From contig NZ_UNRA01000001.1 of assembly GCF_900537075.1 (NCBI RefSeq), positions 1,388,191 through 1,452,190 on the forward strand: DNA of 64,000 nt. Direction: 5' to 3'. The notes beneath the pieces were generated by a model. That model was not told the origin of the DNA. It saw only the letters and a program-made list of their open reading frames with translations, and did not search any database. The number at the start of each line of letters is the position of its first letter. Position 1 is the first letter of the stretch. This stretch comes from Tropicibacter sp. Alg240-R139 (GTDB lineage Bacteria; Pseudomonadota; Alphaproteobacteria; Rhodobacterales; Rhodobacteraceae). Shown here piece by piece: positions 18,496-26,361 of the stretch. A program made the translations under genes and the position numbers.

Positions 18496-19515
18496 TTGAT
18501 AATTGAATCGGACATCACCGTGAGCAAGAAAACTGAACCATACACCGACCGCATGAAGCTCCTTGAGGGGCGCTCACTGATCATAGGCATGTGGGGCAAC
18601 CTGTTCATGGGTATTGCCGGTGTTGCTGCCGCAATCCTGTCGAACTCGGACGCGATCCTGGTGGATGGTCTTTTCTCTCTCATCGGGTTTACTGCTGCTA
18701 TCCTGGGACGCCGCGTCAGCCAAAAGGCCGATGCCGGGCCAGATCGCATTCGCCCCGCAGGCTACGCCGCGGATGAGGCTATTTTTACGACCTTCCGGTC
18801 GCTGTCGTTGCTGGGACTGGTTCTGTTCGCCATCACCGGGGCGATTATGAATATCGTCAGCTACGCCTCTGGCGGAGCACCCAAGCCGCTCGTCTTTGGG
18901 CCGCTGATCATCTACTTCGCAGTGATCGGTACAACCTGTTTCCTATTGTGGCTGATGCATCGGTGGGCGTGGTCCCGTACCGGGAAGAAAAGCGATATTC
19001 TACGCCTAGAGGCAACAGCGGCTGCCTTTGATGGGGTCATCACGGGTGCCGCAGGGGTTGGTATGGTTGGCATTGTGCTGCTGCAGGACACAGTGCTGTC
19101 TTTTATCACACCAATCGGCGATTCCATCATCGTGATGGTCCTGTGTTCCACCGTTATCACCCGGTACTTTGCTGATTTCATGAAAGGGTTGGGCGAGCTT
19201 GCAGGCGTTACCGCGTCGCCTGAACACATCGCCACCGTACGCCGTACTGTACGTCCCACCCTGACCGAAGCCGAAGGCGTCCTGACGGACCTGTCCGTGA
19301 TGAAGCTGGGGCGCACTTATGTGGTAACGGTCTATTACAACCCCGGCAGGCCTGTGACGGCGGCCGAGGTTGACGCGCTTACCTTGCAGCTGGAACACGA
19401 TCTGGCGCCCGTGCTGTCCTGTGATGTCTTTGTTTTGCCCAGCGAATACGGCCGCCGGTGGCCCGATGACCTGAACCCTAAACTGAACCCAAATGTGTCA
19501 CTGAAGGATGGCTAG
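18496..19515 (+). CDS. CDF family cation efflux protein with atypical metal site
   Basis: 339 residues from a TTG at 18496; GTG 18520 or ATG 18553 are alternative starts and no ribosome site decides. About six membrane segments are followed by a cytoplasmic domain (RRTVRPTLTEAEGVLTDLSV...) of the CDF type. Aligned by eye with E. coli YiiP, the intramembrane zinc tetrad is incomplete: the DxxxD of helix 2 is Asp57...Ser61, and the HxxxD of helix 5 is Ala175...Asp179. Two of four ligands are missing. It may carry another cation or work differently. It converges with the flavoprotein gene, overlapping by four bases. Confidence 0.75.
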   Translation: MIIESDITVSKKTEPYTDRMKLLEGRSLIIGMWGNLFMGIAGVAAAILSNSDAILVDGLFSLIGFTAAILGRRVSQKADAGPDRIRPAGYAADEAIFTTFRSLSLLGLVLFAITGAIMNIVSYASGGAPKPLVFGPLIIYFAVIGTTCFLLWLMHRWAWSRTGKKSDILRLEATAAAFDGVITGAAGVGMVGIVLLQDTVLSFITPIGDSIIVMVLCSTVITRYFADFMKGLGELAGVTASPEHIATVRRTVRPTLTEAEGVLTDLSVMKLGRTYVVTVYYNPGRPVTAAEVDALTLQLEHDLAPVLSCDVFVLPSEYGRRWPDDLNPKLNPNVSLKDG

Positions 19516-21932
19516 GCCTTAACCCGGGCGTTGTCCGGATCATACAGGCACGGTTCAACCACCTTTGCTGCAACGCGTAAACCCATGACATCAATCGTCA
19601 AATCGTCGTGGCCTTGGGCAAGCTCAGGCTCGACAAATGCCATGGCTATGTTTTGCCCCACTCGGTGCCCCCAGTCGCCCGATGTCACAGTGCCGACGAC
19701 CCTGTCGCCCAGCATCACTGACGCTCCGCCATGTGCCGGGGCGTCCTCGCCATCCAACACCAGCGTGACACGCAGTCGCTTGGGTCCGGCAATCTGCCGC
19801 TGAACCAACGCATCGCGACCAACAAAGTCGCCCTTGTCCAATTTGACGAAACGCGCCAACCCGGTCTCGAACGGGTCGAACTCGGTCTGCAATTCGGCTT
19901 TCCAGTGGAGATACCCTTTCTCCAGACGCATGGATTCGACGGCCCGGCTGCCAAAGAGGTTCAAACCATGCGGCCTGCCCGCTTCGCGCAGCGCCAGATA
20001 CGCTCCATAAAGCTGATTGTTGGGCACGTGGATCTCATAAGCCAATTCGCCCGAAAAACTGACGGCCATGACCACTGCAGGCGCAATACCGACAAAGGAC
20101 TGCCGAACCGACAACCACGGGAAGGACTGCGCCGACCAATCCCCACGCGAGGCTCTCGAAAGCACTTCACGCGCTTTGGGACCCGCCAAAACGAGGATCG
20201 TGTGTTCATTCGTGAGTGAGCGAAGTTGCACGTCTTCATCGTCACGCAAATGCGCCTGCAGCCAATCCATGTCGTGCCATTCCGACGCCGCAGCAGATCC
20301 ATACCAGACGCGCCCATCCGACAGATTGGCAACAGTAGCCTCGGATTTGACCATGCCCTGATGATTGAGCAAATAGCTTAAGCCCACACGCCCGTCTTTG
20401 CGTGTCACACGCCCACAGATCATCCTATCAAGGAATGTGTGCACATCCGCGCCCGTCAGTTCGATCCGGTTGAACCCGTTGACTTCGGTCAGGCCGACGC
20501 CGCCTTGGAGCGCGGCAACTTCGGCGCCAACAACGTCAAACGTTTCGTTAAACCGGAAACTGTGGGTTTCTGTGAACTCAGGGTCGGGCTTGATGTAATC
20601 CACCCGTTCCCACCCGTTGACGACGCCAAATTCAGCCCCCTCTGCCGCCAGAACCGGGGTGAGCGGCGTCGTCTTGATCGGACGCCCTGCAGGGCGGTGC
20701 TCGTGGGGAAAGTGGAACCGGAATTCGTTCTGATAGTCTTCGATTGCCTTGAGCGCCGTGAATTCGACATTGCCATGACCGGTGAACCGGCGAGGATCAA
20801 TGCACCAGGTATCATAGCAAGCCTCGCCATGAACGATCTGCTGTGCCAACAGCCAACCGTGACCACCCCCCTCTCCCAGACCGGCGCGCAAGCCGATGAT
20901 ACAGAACGCATTTCGCTTGCCGGGGATCGGGCCAACCAATGGTGCGCCGTCGATTGTATAGGTGATCGGGCCGTTGACCACGGTGTGAATCCCCACCTCG
21001 GCCAGCGCCGGCATCCGCGCGATAGCCCCTTCGAGCACATCGGTAACACGATCCAAGTCATCGGGGCACAGGGCGTTGACAAAATTGGGGTCGATCCCAT
21101 CCATACCCCAGGTTTTGCAGTCTTGCTCGTAGAACCCCACCAACAACCCGTTCTTCTCCTGACGCGAGTAGTAGTCGCTGATTGGGCAGCGGATCAGGGG
21201 CATTCGGTGACCCGCCTCTTTGATCGCTGGGATCTCTTCGGTCAGAAAGTACTGATGCTCCATCGAAGTAACTGGATGATGCACGCCCATCATGCCACCA
21301 ACTTCATTTACCCTGTAGCCACAGGCATTTACGACGATCTCTGCATGCACGTCACCCTTGGGCGTTGAGACAATCCAGCTGTCGTCCTTGAGCTGGCGTA
21401 ATGCCGTAACAGGTGTGTTGCGATGCACTTCAGCTCCGGCTTTGCGCGCACGACGCGCAAGCGCCTGACACAACTGCGCAGGGTCGATGTCACCGTCGAG
21501 CGGATCCCAAAGCCCCCCCACCAAGTTATCGGTTGCCAACAACGGATGACGGCGAGCGCACTCGTCGGCGTCGATCACTTCGAAATGCACATCCATGCCG
21601 CGGGCCATCGAAGCAAAATGGCGATAGCCGTCCATCTGCGCGGGTGTGTTGGCCAAACGAATGCCACCGTCCGCGTGGTGGTAGTTGATGGGATAGTCAG
21701 GATCTTCCGACAACTCTTTGTAAAGGTTTATAGAATGCGTCTTGAGGCCGACCATGGTTTGGTTCATGCCAAAATTCGTGACCTGCGCCGCGGAATGCCA
21801 GGTGGTGCCTGACGTCAGCTCATCGCGCTCAAGCAACATGACATCTGTCCACCCCTCTTGCGTAAGGTGATAAATCGTTGAACACCCAGCGATGCCGCCG
21901 CCAATTACAACCACCCGAGCCGTCTTGCGCAT
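19512..21932 (-). CDS. Dimethylglycine/sarcosine dehydrogenase-like FAD-GcvT protein
   Basis: 806 residues. An N-terminal DAO-type FAD domain begins with VVVIGGGIAGCSTIYHL, and SGTTWHSA carries the His that covalently binds FAD in dimethylglycine dehydrogenase. The C-terminal half (from about 420) is a GcvT-like folate-binding domain with GxSxxEL-like (SFSGELAYEIHVP) and RLEKGY motifs. Such enzymes oxidise N-methyl groups and pass the one-carbon unit to tetrahydrofolate. The substrate is not fixed by sequence; dimethylglycine, sarcosine or a related methylamine is plausible. The nearby MetF-methyltransferase cluster fits one-carbon handling. Confidence 0.85.
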   Translation of the reverse strand: MRKTARVVVIGGGIAGCSTIYHLTQEGWTDVMLLERDELTSGTTWHSAAQVTNFGMNQTMVGLKTHSINLYKELSEDPDYPINYHHADGGIRLANTPAQMDGYRHFASMARGMDVHFEVIDADECARRHPLLATDNLVGGLWDPLDGDIDPAQLCQALARRARKAGAEVHRNTPVTALRQLKDDSWIVSTPKGDVHAEIVVNACGYRVNEVGGMMGVHHPVTSMEHQYFLTEEIPAIKEAGHRMPLIRCPISDYYSRQEKNGLLVGFYEQDCKTWGMDGIDPNFVNALCPDDLDRVTDVLEGAIARMPALAEVGIHTVVNGPITYTIDGAPLVGPIPGKRNAFCIIGLRAGLGEGGGHGWLLAQQIVHGEACYDTWCIDPRRFTGHGNVEFTALKAIEDYQNEFRFHFPHEHRPAGRPIKTTPLTPVLAAEGAEFGVVNGWERVDYIKPDPEFTETHSFRFNETFDVVGAEVAALQGGVGLTEVNGFNRIELTGADVHTFLDRMICGRVTRKDGRVGLSYLLNHQGMVKSEATVANLSDGRVWYGSAAASEWHDMDWLQAHLRDDEDVQLRSLTNEHTILVLAGPKAREVLSRASRGDWSAQSFPWLSVRQSFVGIAPAVVMAVSFSGELAYEIHVPNNQLYGAYLALREAGRPHGLNLFGSRAVESMRLEKGYLHWKAELQTEFDPFETGLARFVKLDKGDFVGRDALVQRQIAGPKRLRVTLVLDGEDAPAHGGASVMLGDRVVGTVTSGDWGHRVGQNIAMAFVEPELAQGHDDLTIDVMGLRVAAKVVEPCLYDPDNARVKA

Positions 21933-22050
21933 ATCCTGCCTCCATTATCCTGCGCAGAGAAAACGCTTGGAACGCACGTGGGGTCAACGCCACTATGATC
22001 GGCTTTGAGAACTGCACAGAAAGATTTGATTTTGCTAAATCTTCGTTGTG

Positions 22051-23664
22051 TCAAATTGCGTGAAGATTACCTTCCAAATATTGGTTTCTCAAAGTGAATT
22101 TTTGAATCTTTCCCGATCCGGTCAGGGGGAATGCATTTACTTTACTCCAAACCACCGGCGCCTTGATGGCAGTCATTTTGGCCCGACAATGCGCCTTGAG
22201 GGCCTCTGGTTCTACATCAAACCCTTCTGCGGGGCGAATGAATGCTGCAACGATCTCTCCCCATCGCTCATCCGGCAATCCAACCACCGCAACCTCGGCA
22301 ACCGAGGGATGGGCCAGCAGCACATTCTCGATTTCCGCCGGAAAAAGGTTTTCGCCGCCACGAATGATCATTTCTTTGACCCGTCCCGTCACAGCGACGT
22401 ACCCGCGCATATCCATAGTGCCCAGATCGCCAGTATGGAGCCATCCTTCTGTATCAATCGTTGCTGCTGTTGCTTCGGGGTTATCATTGTATTTCAACAT
22501 CGTGCAGTAACCGCGCACGCAAATCTCTCCTATCTCGCCGATGCCTACAACCTCACTGTTGCTCGTCGAGCGGATCGAAACTTCGGTTTGGGGCATGGGT
22601 TGACCCACGGTCGTCGAAATGTCCGCAAGTGCTTCGCCCATATGATGCTGCGTGACCAGAGGCGAGCACTCGGTTTGCCCGTAGACCGTCTGAAACGTAC
22701 ACCCGAGCGCAGATGTTATCTTTTCCACCAGATCAGGCGCGACCATCGACCCACCGGACATGAATGTCTCAAGCGCGCTCAGATCAAAGGATCGGTTTTC
22801 CATGACCTCGAGCAAGGCAACCAACATTGTGGGCACACCCCCGGTCGCTGCGATCCTTTCCCGTTCGAATAACTCCAGCACCGCTTCAGGGACGAACATC
22901 TTGATCAGATACAAAGGGGACTGGGATTGCAGGGCGCCCAATACAGCCATTCCGCACCCGGCAGTGTGAAACAAGGGCATCATCGTGGCCCATGGCGCGC
23001 CGAGCGTTGCCCCTGTCCGTTTGGCATAAAACCGCGCGTTGTTCGTGATCCCGCGGTGGCCAAGAACTGCCCCCTTTGGAAAGCCTGTGGTGCCCGATGT
23101 GTATTGAATCTGCGCCGGGTCATCTGCTGTAACAACAGGTAATTGTGGCGATTTCTGGCCTTGCGCCAATAGCGCATCCCAATCCTCTATATCGACCACA
23201 TCGCGCAAGTTTGGCAAACCCTGCGCAGCCTGGGACGCAATGTCCGCCATCGGGTTGCCCCTGAAAGACGCTGTCCGGAAAAGCGCAACCGCGCGCGATT
23301 GCTTGAGCACATAAGCCAGTTCCTGTGCCTGATAGGCGGGATTAGCGGTGACTAGCGTCAGACCGGCCAGCGCGCAGGCGTATTCCAGCAAAACCCATTC
23401 AGGGATGTTGGGGGCCCAAACGCATATGCGTTCACCAGGCTGATAGCGGGTAGATAAGGCCAGGGCGATCCGTTCGGCGTCACGAAACAATTCAGCATAG
23501 GTCCACCGACGACCATTTTTCCCTGCCTCGTCTACTTCGATTAATGCTGGCTGGTTTGGAGCTGCGTGCGCCACTTTTTGGAGCAACCCACCAACTGTGG
23601 TCCCAAGTACCACCTCGTCATCTTGTATCGGAAATTCGGATTTTGTCAGCGAAATATCATACAT
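22051..23664 (-). CDS. AMP-binding acyl-CoA synthetase
   Basis: 537 residues of the ANL superfamily. The P-loop-like motif YTSGTTGFPKGAV, the VYGQTE core, the TGDLG hinge region and the C-terminal SGKIQK with the catalytic Lys are all present. It activates a carboxylic acid to acyl-AMP and then acyl-CoA; the acid is probably medium- to long-chain, by general similarity only. AGGGGGACGGG precedes the ATG. It lies between two genes of one-carbon metabolism but reads as its own unit (118 bases from the flavoprotein gene). Confidence 0.9.
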   Translation of the reverse strand: MYDISLTKSEFPIQDDEVVLGTTVGGLLQKVAHAAPNQPALIEVDEAGKNGRRWTYAELFRDAERIALALSTRYQPGERICVWAPNIPEWVLLEYACALAGLTLVTANPAYQAQELAYVLKQSRAVALFRTASFRGNPMADIASQAAQGLPNLRDVVDIEDWDALLAQGQKSPQLPVVTADDPAQIQYTSGTTGFPKGAVLGHRGITNNARFYAKRTGATLGAPWATMMPLFHTAGCGMAVLGALQSQSPLYLIKMFVPEAVLELFERERIAATGGVPTMLVALLEVMENRSFDLSALETFMSGGSMVAPDLVEKITSALGCTFQTVYGQTECSPLVTQHHMGEALADISTTVGQPMPQTEVSIRSTSNSEVVGIGEIGEICVRGYCTMLKYNDNPEATAATIDTEGWLHTGDLGTMDMRGYVAVTGRVKEMIIRGGENLFPAEIENVLLAHPSVAEVAVVGLPDERWGEIVAAFIRPAEGFDVEPEALKAHCRAKMTAIKAPVVWSKVNAFPLTGSGKIQKFTLRNQYLEGNLHAI

Positions 23665-23732
23665 CGTCCCGTCCCCCTAAATCAGGGGACTATAAACGGG
23701 ATTCACGACGGCCCCAAAATATTCTCAAAAAC

Positions 23733-23767
23733 AAAAATGGCCGAGTCTCAGCGGCCCGGCCATTTTT
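23733..23767. terminator. Strong bidirectional terminator
   Basis: AAAAATGGCCG at 23733-23743 and CGGCCATTTTT at 23757-23767 form a perfect stem; A/T runs on both sides serve both strands. It lies just after the stop (23786) of the pterin-binding methyltransferase gene. Confidence 0.8.
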
Positions 23768-23785
23768 AAAAACCTCGGTAGTGAC

Positions 23786-24847
23786 TTAGGCGCGACGGCG
23801 ACGGCCACCAGCGCGAGCACCCCGGCCACGACCTTCTTCGCCAGCTTTAGCGGGGGGCTTGTTCGCCTTGATCCACTCGCCACCGTGCGGGTCGTTGTTG
23901 GTCAGGAAGTTGGCGGCGCGAATGGCCTCCATTTCCTTGCCCGCGCGCGGCTTGGTCGAACCCAGGCCGAACATCTGGCAGAACGTCTCGTCATCCATGT
24001 CCGCAGGCAAGACAATACCCGACGCTTCAACTTCGGCGCGCTTTTCCGCGATCTTTTTGGGACCGATTGGCAGGGCCACCGGGTTCATGATCGCCGACGT
24101 CATGCCAGCGCCCATGGCCATCGGCAAGAAGGCGTTGTTGATGCCGTGACGGTTTGGCAGACCGAACGAGATGTTGGACGCGCCACAGGTAGTGTTCACG
24201 CCCAGTTCCTCGCGCAGACGACGGACCAGAGCAAAAACCTGCAAACCGGCAGTCCCCATCGCACCCACTGGCATAACCAACGGATCAACCACGATGTCAT
24301 GCGCCGGAATGCCAAAGTCGGCAGCGCGTTCCACGATTTTCTTGGCAACAGCAAAGCGCACATCGGGATCTTCGGAAATGCCGGTGTCATCGTTCGAAAT
24401 CGCGACGACCGGCACATTGTACTTTTTAACCAGCGGCAGGATCTGCTCCAGGCGTTCTTCTTCGCCGGTGACCGAGTTCAACAGCGGGCGACCTTCGGCA
24501 ACAGCAAGACCGGTTTCCAGCGCACCGGGTACCGAGCTGTCGATACACAGCGGCACATCGACCAGACCCTGAACCAGCTCGACGATCTTTTTCATCAGCG
24601 GTGGCTCGGTCTCGTTCGGGTTGGGGTTCGAGTTGTAAACCACGCCCGCGTTGATATCGAGAACGGTCGCGCCCGCCAGAACCTGCGCCACAGCGTCCCT
24701 TTCCACGGTCGAAAAATCGCCCGCTTCCAGTTCGGCGGCCAGCTTTTTACGGCCGGTGGGGTTGATACGCTCCCCAATCACGCAGAACGGCTGGTCAAAG
24801 CCGATCACGGCCGTCTTGGTTTTGCTCTCTACGATGGTTTGCGTCAT
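23786..24847 (-). CDS. Pterin-binding methyltetrahydrofolate methyltransferase, stand-alone domain
   Basis: 353 residues. The pterin-binding (dihydropteroate-synthase-like) fold is plain: GERINPTGRKKLAAEL, DINAGVV, VPLCIDSS, NSVTGEE and GASNISFGLPNR, as in the folate module of cobalamin-dependent methionine synthase. There is no cobalamin or homocysteine domain, so it must work with separate partners. In roseobacters a split methionine synthase has been described, and adjacency to MetF (9 bases) supports that role; glycine-betaine-type demethylation is an alternative. The last ~18 residues are Arg/Gly-rich (GEEGRGRGARAGGRRRRA), which is unusual for this family. Confidence 0.85.
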   Translation of the reverse strand: MTQTIVESKTKTAVIGFDQPFCVIGERINPTGRKKLAAELEAGDFSTVERDAVAQVLAGATVLDINAGVVYNSNPNPNETEPPLMKKIVELVQGLVDVPLCIDSSVPGALETGLAVAEGRPLLNSVTGEEERLEQILPLVKKYNVPVVAISNDDTGISEDPDVRFAVAKKIVERAADFGIPAHDIVVDPLVMPVGAMGTAGLQVFALVRRLREELGVNTTCGASNISFGLPNRHGINNAFLPMAMGAGMTSAIMNPVALPIGPKKIAEKRAEVEASGIVLPADMDDETFCQMFGLGSTKPRAGKEMEAIRAANFLTNNDPHGGEWIKANKPPAKAGEEGRGRGARAGGRRRRA

Positions 24848-24856
24848 GTCTGCCTC

Positions 24857-25786
24857 TTAGGACGGGTTTACGGGGCGAGTGCTTTCGCCGCCATTGTTGA
24901 TGGCCCAGGTGGCATTGGTCTTAATGCCACCGAGCGGGAAGAAGTGGACCTTCTCGATCTGGAAATCCGGGTTTGCCGCCTTGTGCACCGCCAGATCGGT
25001 GATGATCTCGTTCGGCTCATGTGGCAGCAGCAGCTTGGTCACGTCTTTGGCGCGCTTCTGCAACACCCTGAGCGATGGGCCAACGCCACAGGCGATGGCA
25101 AATTTGATCATCGTCTGCAGTTTCGCGGGGCCAGCGATGCCTATATGAACCGGCAGGTTCATGCCGCGCTCGGCCAACTCGTTCACCCAGTCGATAACCG
25201 GCTGTGCTTCAAAGCAGAATTGGGTTGCCAGTGCCATCTGCGCATCGGTGCGCTTGGAGAACTCCAGTTTCCAATCCAGCGCTGCATAAGTGTTGGTACG
25301 ACCGCCTTTGGGGTCGATGTCCATGTTCGGCTCTGGGTGGCCTGCGACGTGCAGGTTGGTGAAACCCGCCTGATCGAACAGGCCGGTTTCCAGCAGCTGC
25401 ATCGAGTCGCTGAAGTCGCCATGCGGCTCGGCAACGCCGCCAGCCAGGATCAGGCCCTGCTTGACGTCTGCTTCGCCCTGATAGCGTGAAATCCAGTCGG
25501 CCAGCGTGGCTTTGTCCTTGATGATGCGCGCCGGGAAATGCGGCATCGCGTCAAAGCCTTCGTCCTTAAGACGTTTGGCCGTTGCAACCATATCCTCGAT
25601 CGGGGTGCCTTCGATGTGGGCGATGTAAACGCGGGTGTCCTCGGGCAGCAGCGCGCGAAAGTCTTCGACTTTGGCGGCAGTGCGCGGCATCACCTCGATC
25701 GAGTAATTCTTGAGGAATGCCTCGACGGTGGGATTCACCGGCCCGTTTTCGACCGTGTCACGTTTCTTGAAATTCAGCAAAGCCAT
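24857..25786 (-). CDS. metF: Methylenetetrahydrofolate reductase
   Basis: 309 residues from the ATG at 25786, chosen because GGGAGG precedes it; a start at 25822 is less likely. Motifs include LPEDTRVYIAHIEG, AGGVAEPHGDFSDSMQLLETG and NLHVAGHPE, which match the short MetF-like reductases of alphaproteobacteria. The enzyme reduces methylene- to methyl-tetrahydrofolate, the methyl donor for methionine synthesis. It lies 26 bases after the virulence-factor-family gene and 9 bases before the methyltransferase gene, all in one operon. Confidence 0.92.
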   Translation of the reverse strand: MALLNFKKRDTVENGPVNPTVEAFLKNYSIEVMPRTAAKVEDFRALLPEDTRVYIAHIEGTPIEDMVATAKRLKDEGFDAMPHFPARIIKDKATLADWISRYQGEADVKQGLILAGGVAEPHGDFSDSMQLLETGLFDQAGFTNLHVAGHPEPNMDIDPKGGRTNTYAALDWKLEFSKRTDAQMALATQFCFEAQPVIDWVNELAERGMNLPVHIGIAGPAKLQTMIKFAIACGVGPSLRVLQKRAKDVTKLLLPHEPNEIITDLAVHKAANPDFQIEKVHFFPLGGIKTNATWAINNGGESTRPVNPS

Positions 25787-25812
25787 CGCGGCCTCCCATA
25801 ATGCTGCTGGGC

Positions 25813-26109
25813 TCATGCCCATCCGTCGTTGGCAATCAGCGCTTTGATGCGGTCCTGATCATATTCTGTTTCCAAACGCACGGCTTCAGCCTCAACAATC
25901 TCGGCGGGATCGCCTTCGACAGCATAGGGGGCAGCCTTGCGCCACTCGGCCAGATAGGCATCAGTGTCCTTGGCGTTCACCTTCATCGCAGCCCGGTCGA
26001 TGGCTTGTTCGAACCGTTCTTCAAGTTGACGCTTGGCCCCACGGCGGCCTTTGCCGACGATGACTTGGGCTGGGATGTCGCGCCAGTAGACGATGGTGAC
26101 GTCGGGCAT
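25813..26109 (-). CDS. Virulence factor family small protein
   Basis: 98 residues: MPDVTIVYWRDIPAQVIVGKGRRGAKRQL..., all-helical after a short beta start. This matches a small family named virulence factor in databases, repeatedly seen beside MetF and pterin methyltransferases in Rhodobacterales. The name does not reflect a tested role; in this context an accessory part of folate/corrinoid methyl transfer is more likely. AGGAGG lies 8 bases upstream of the ATG, directly against a small hairpin at 26127-26141. It is the first gene of the operon. Confidence 0.7.
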   Translation of the reverse strand: MPDVTIVYWRDIPAQVIVGKGRRGAKRQLEERFEQAIDRAAMKVNAKDTDAYLAEWRKAAPYAVEGDPAEIVEAEAVRLETEYDQDRIKALIANDGWA

Positions 26110-26119
26110 TGATGTGATT

Positions 26120-26191
26120 CCTCCTGACCTGATGAACAGGTTCTAAACGGCAATATGGGTTTCGGTCGGCCTGATTTCGACACCCACCGAA
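26120..26191 (-). promoter_or_regulatory. Leader with hairpins before the metF operon
   Basis: Reading the minus strand, arms TTCGGT/ACCGAA (26191-26186 and 26166-26161) enclose a 19-base loop, and ACCTG/CAGGT (26141-26127) abuts the AGGAGG ribosome site at 26120-26126. The small stem next to the site could gate translation. I do not see the conserved core of a known SAM, SAH or cobalamin riboswitch. Confidence 0.3.
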
Positions 26192-26298
26192 CTTGGAGCG
26201 ACGTTTCCACGCTCGTGCCGAGGCATAGAGGATAAATTGCGCTAAGGCTTGCCCGAATTATTCAGGACAAACATGAGCCAAGCACATGTAGACAACAA

Positions 26299-26329
26299 AA
26301 ACCCCCGCAGCGCTGGGCAGCGGGGGTTG
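26299..26329 (-). terminator. Terminator after phoX
   Basis: On the minus strand AACCCCCGC and GCGGGGGTT pair and are followed by TTTTGTTG. It lies about 33 bases after the phoX stop. Confidence 0.8.
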
Positions 26330-26361
26330 ATATCGTAGGCAACTGGTAAGCAACTAAAGAG

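Noticed and set aside
23885-25489. 534-codon frame opposite the methyltransferase and metF genes
   Set aside because: It runs through two clear enzymes on the other strand and lacks any recognisable domain.
25813-26109. Reading the virulence factor name as a pathogenicity trait
   Set aside because: The label is historical; the neighbours are one-carbon enzymes and nothing in the window suggests a host-directed role.
26110-26260. SAM-II, SAH or cobalamin riboswitch before the metF operon
   Set aside because: The conserved cores of these classes were not recognised by eye; only hairpins are reported.
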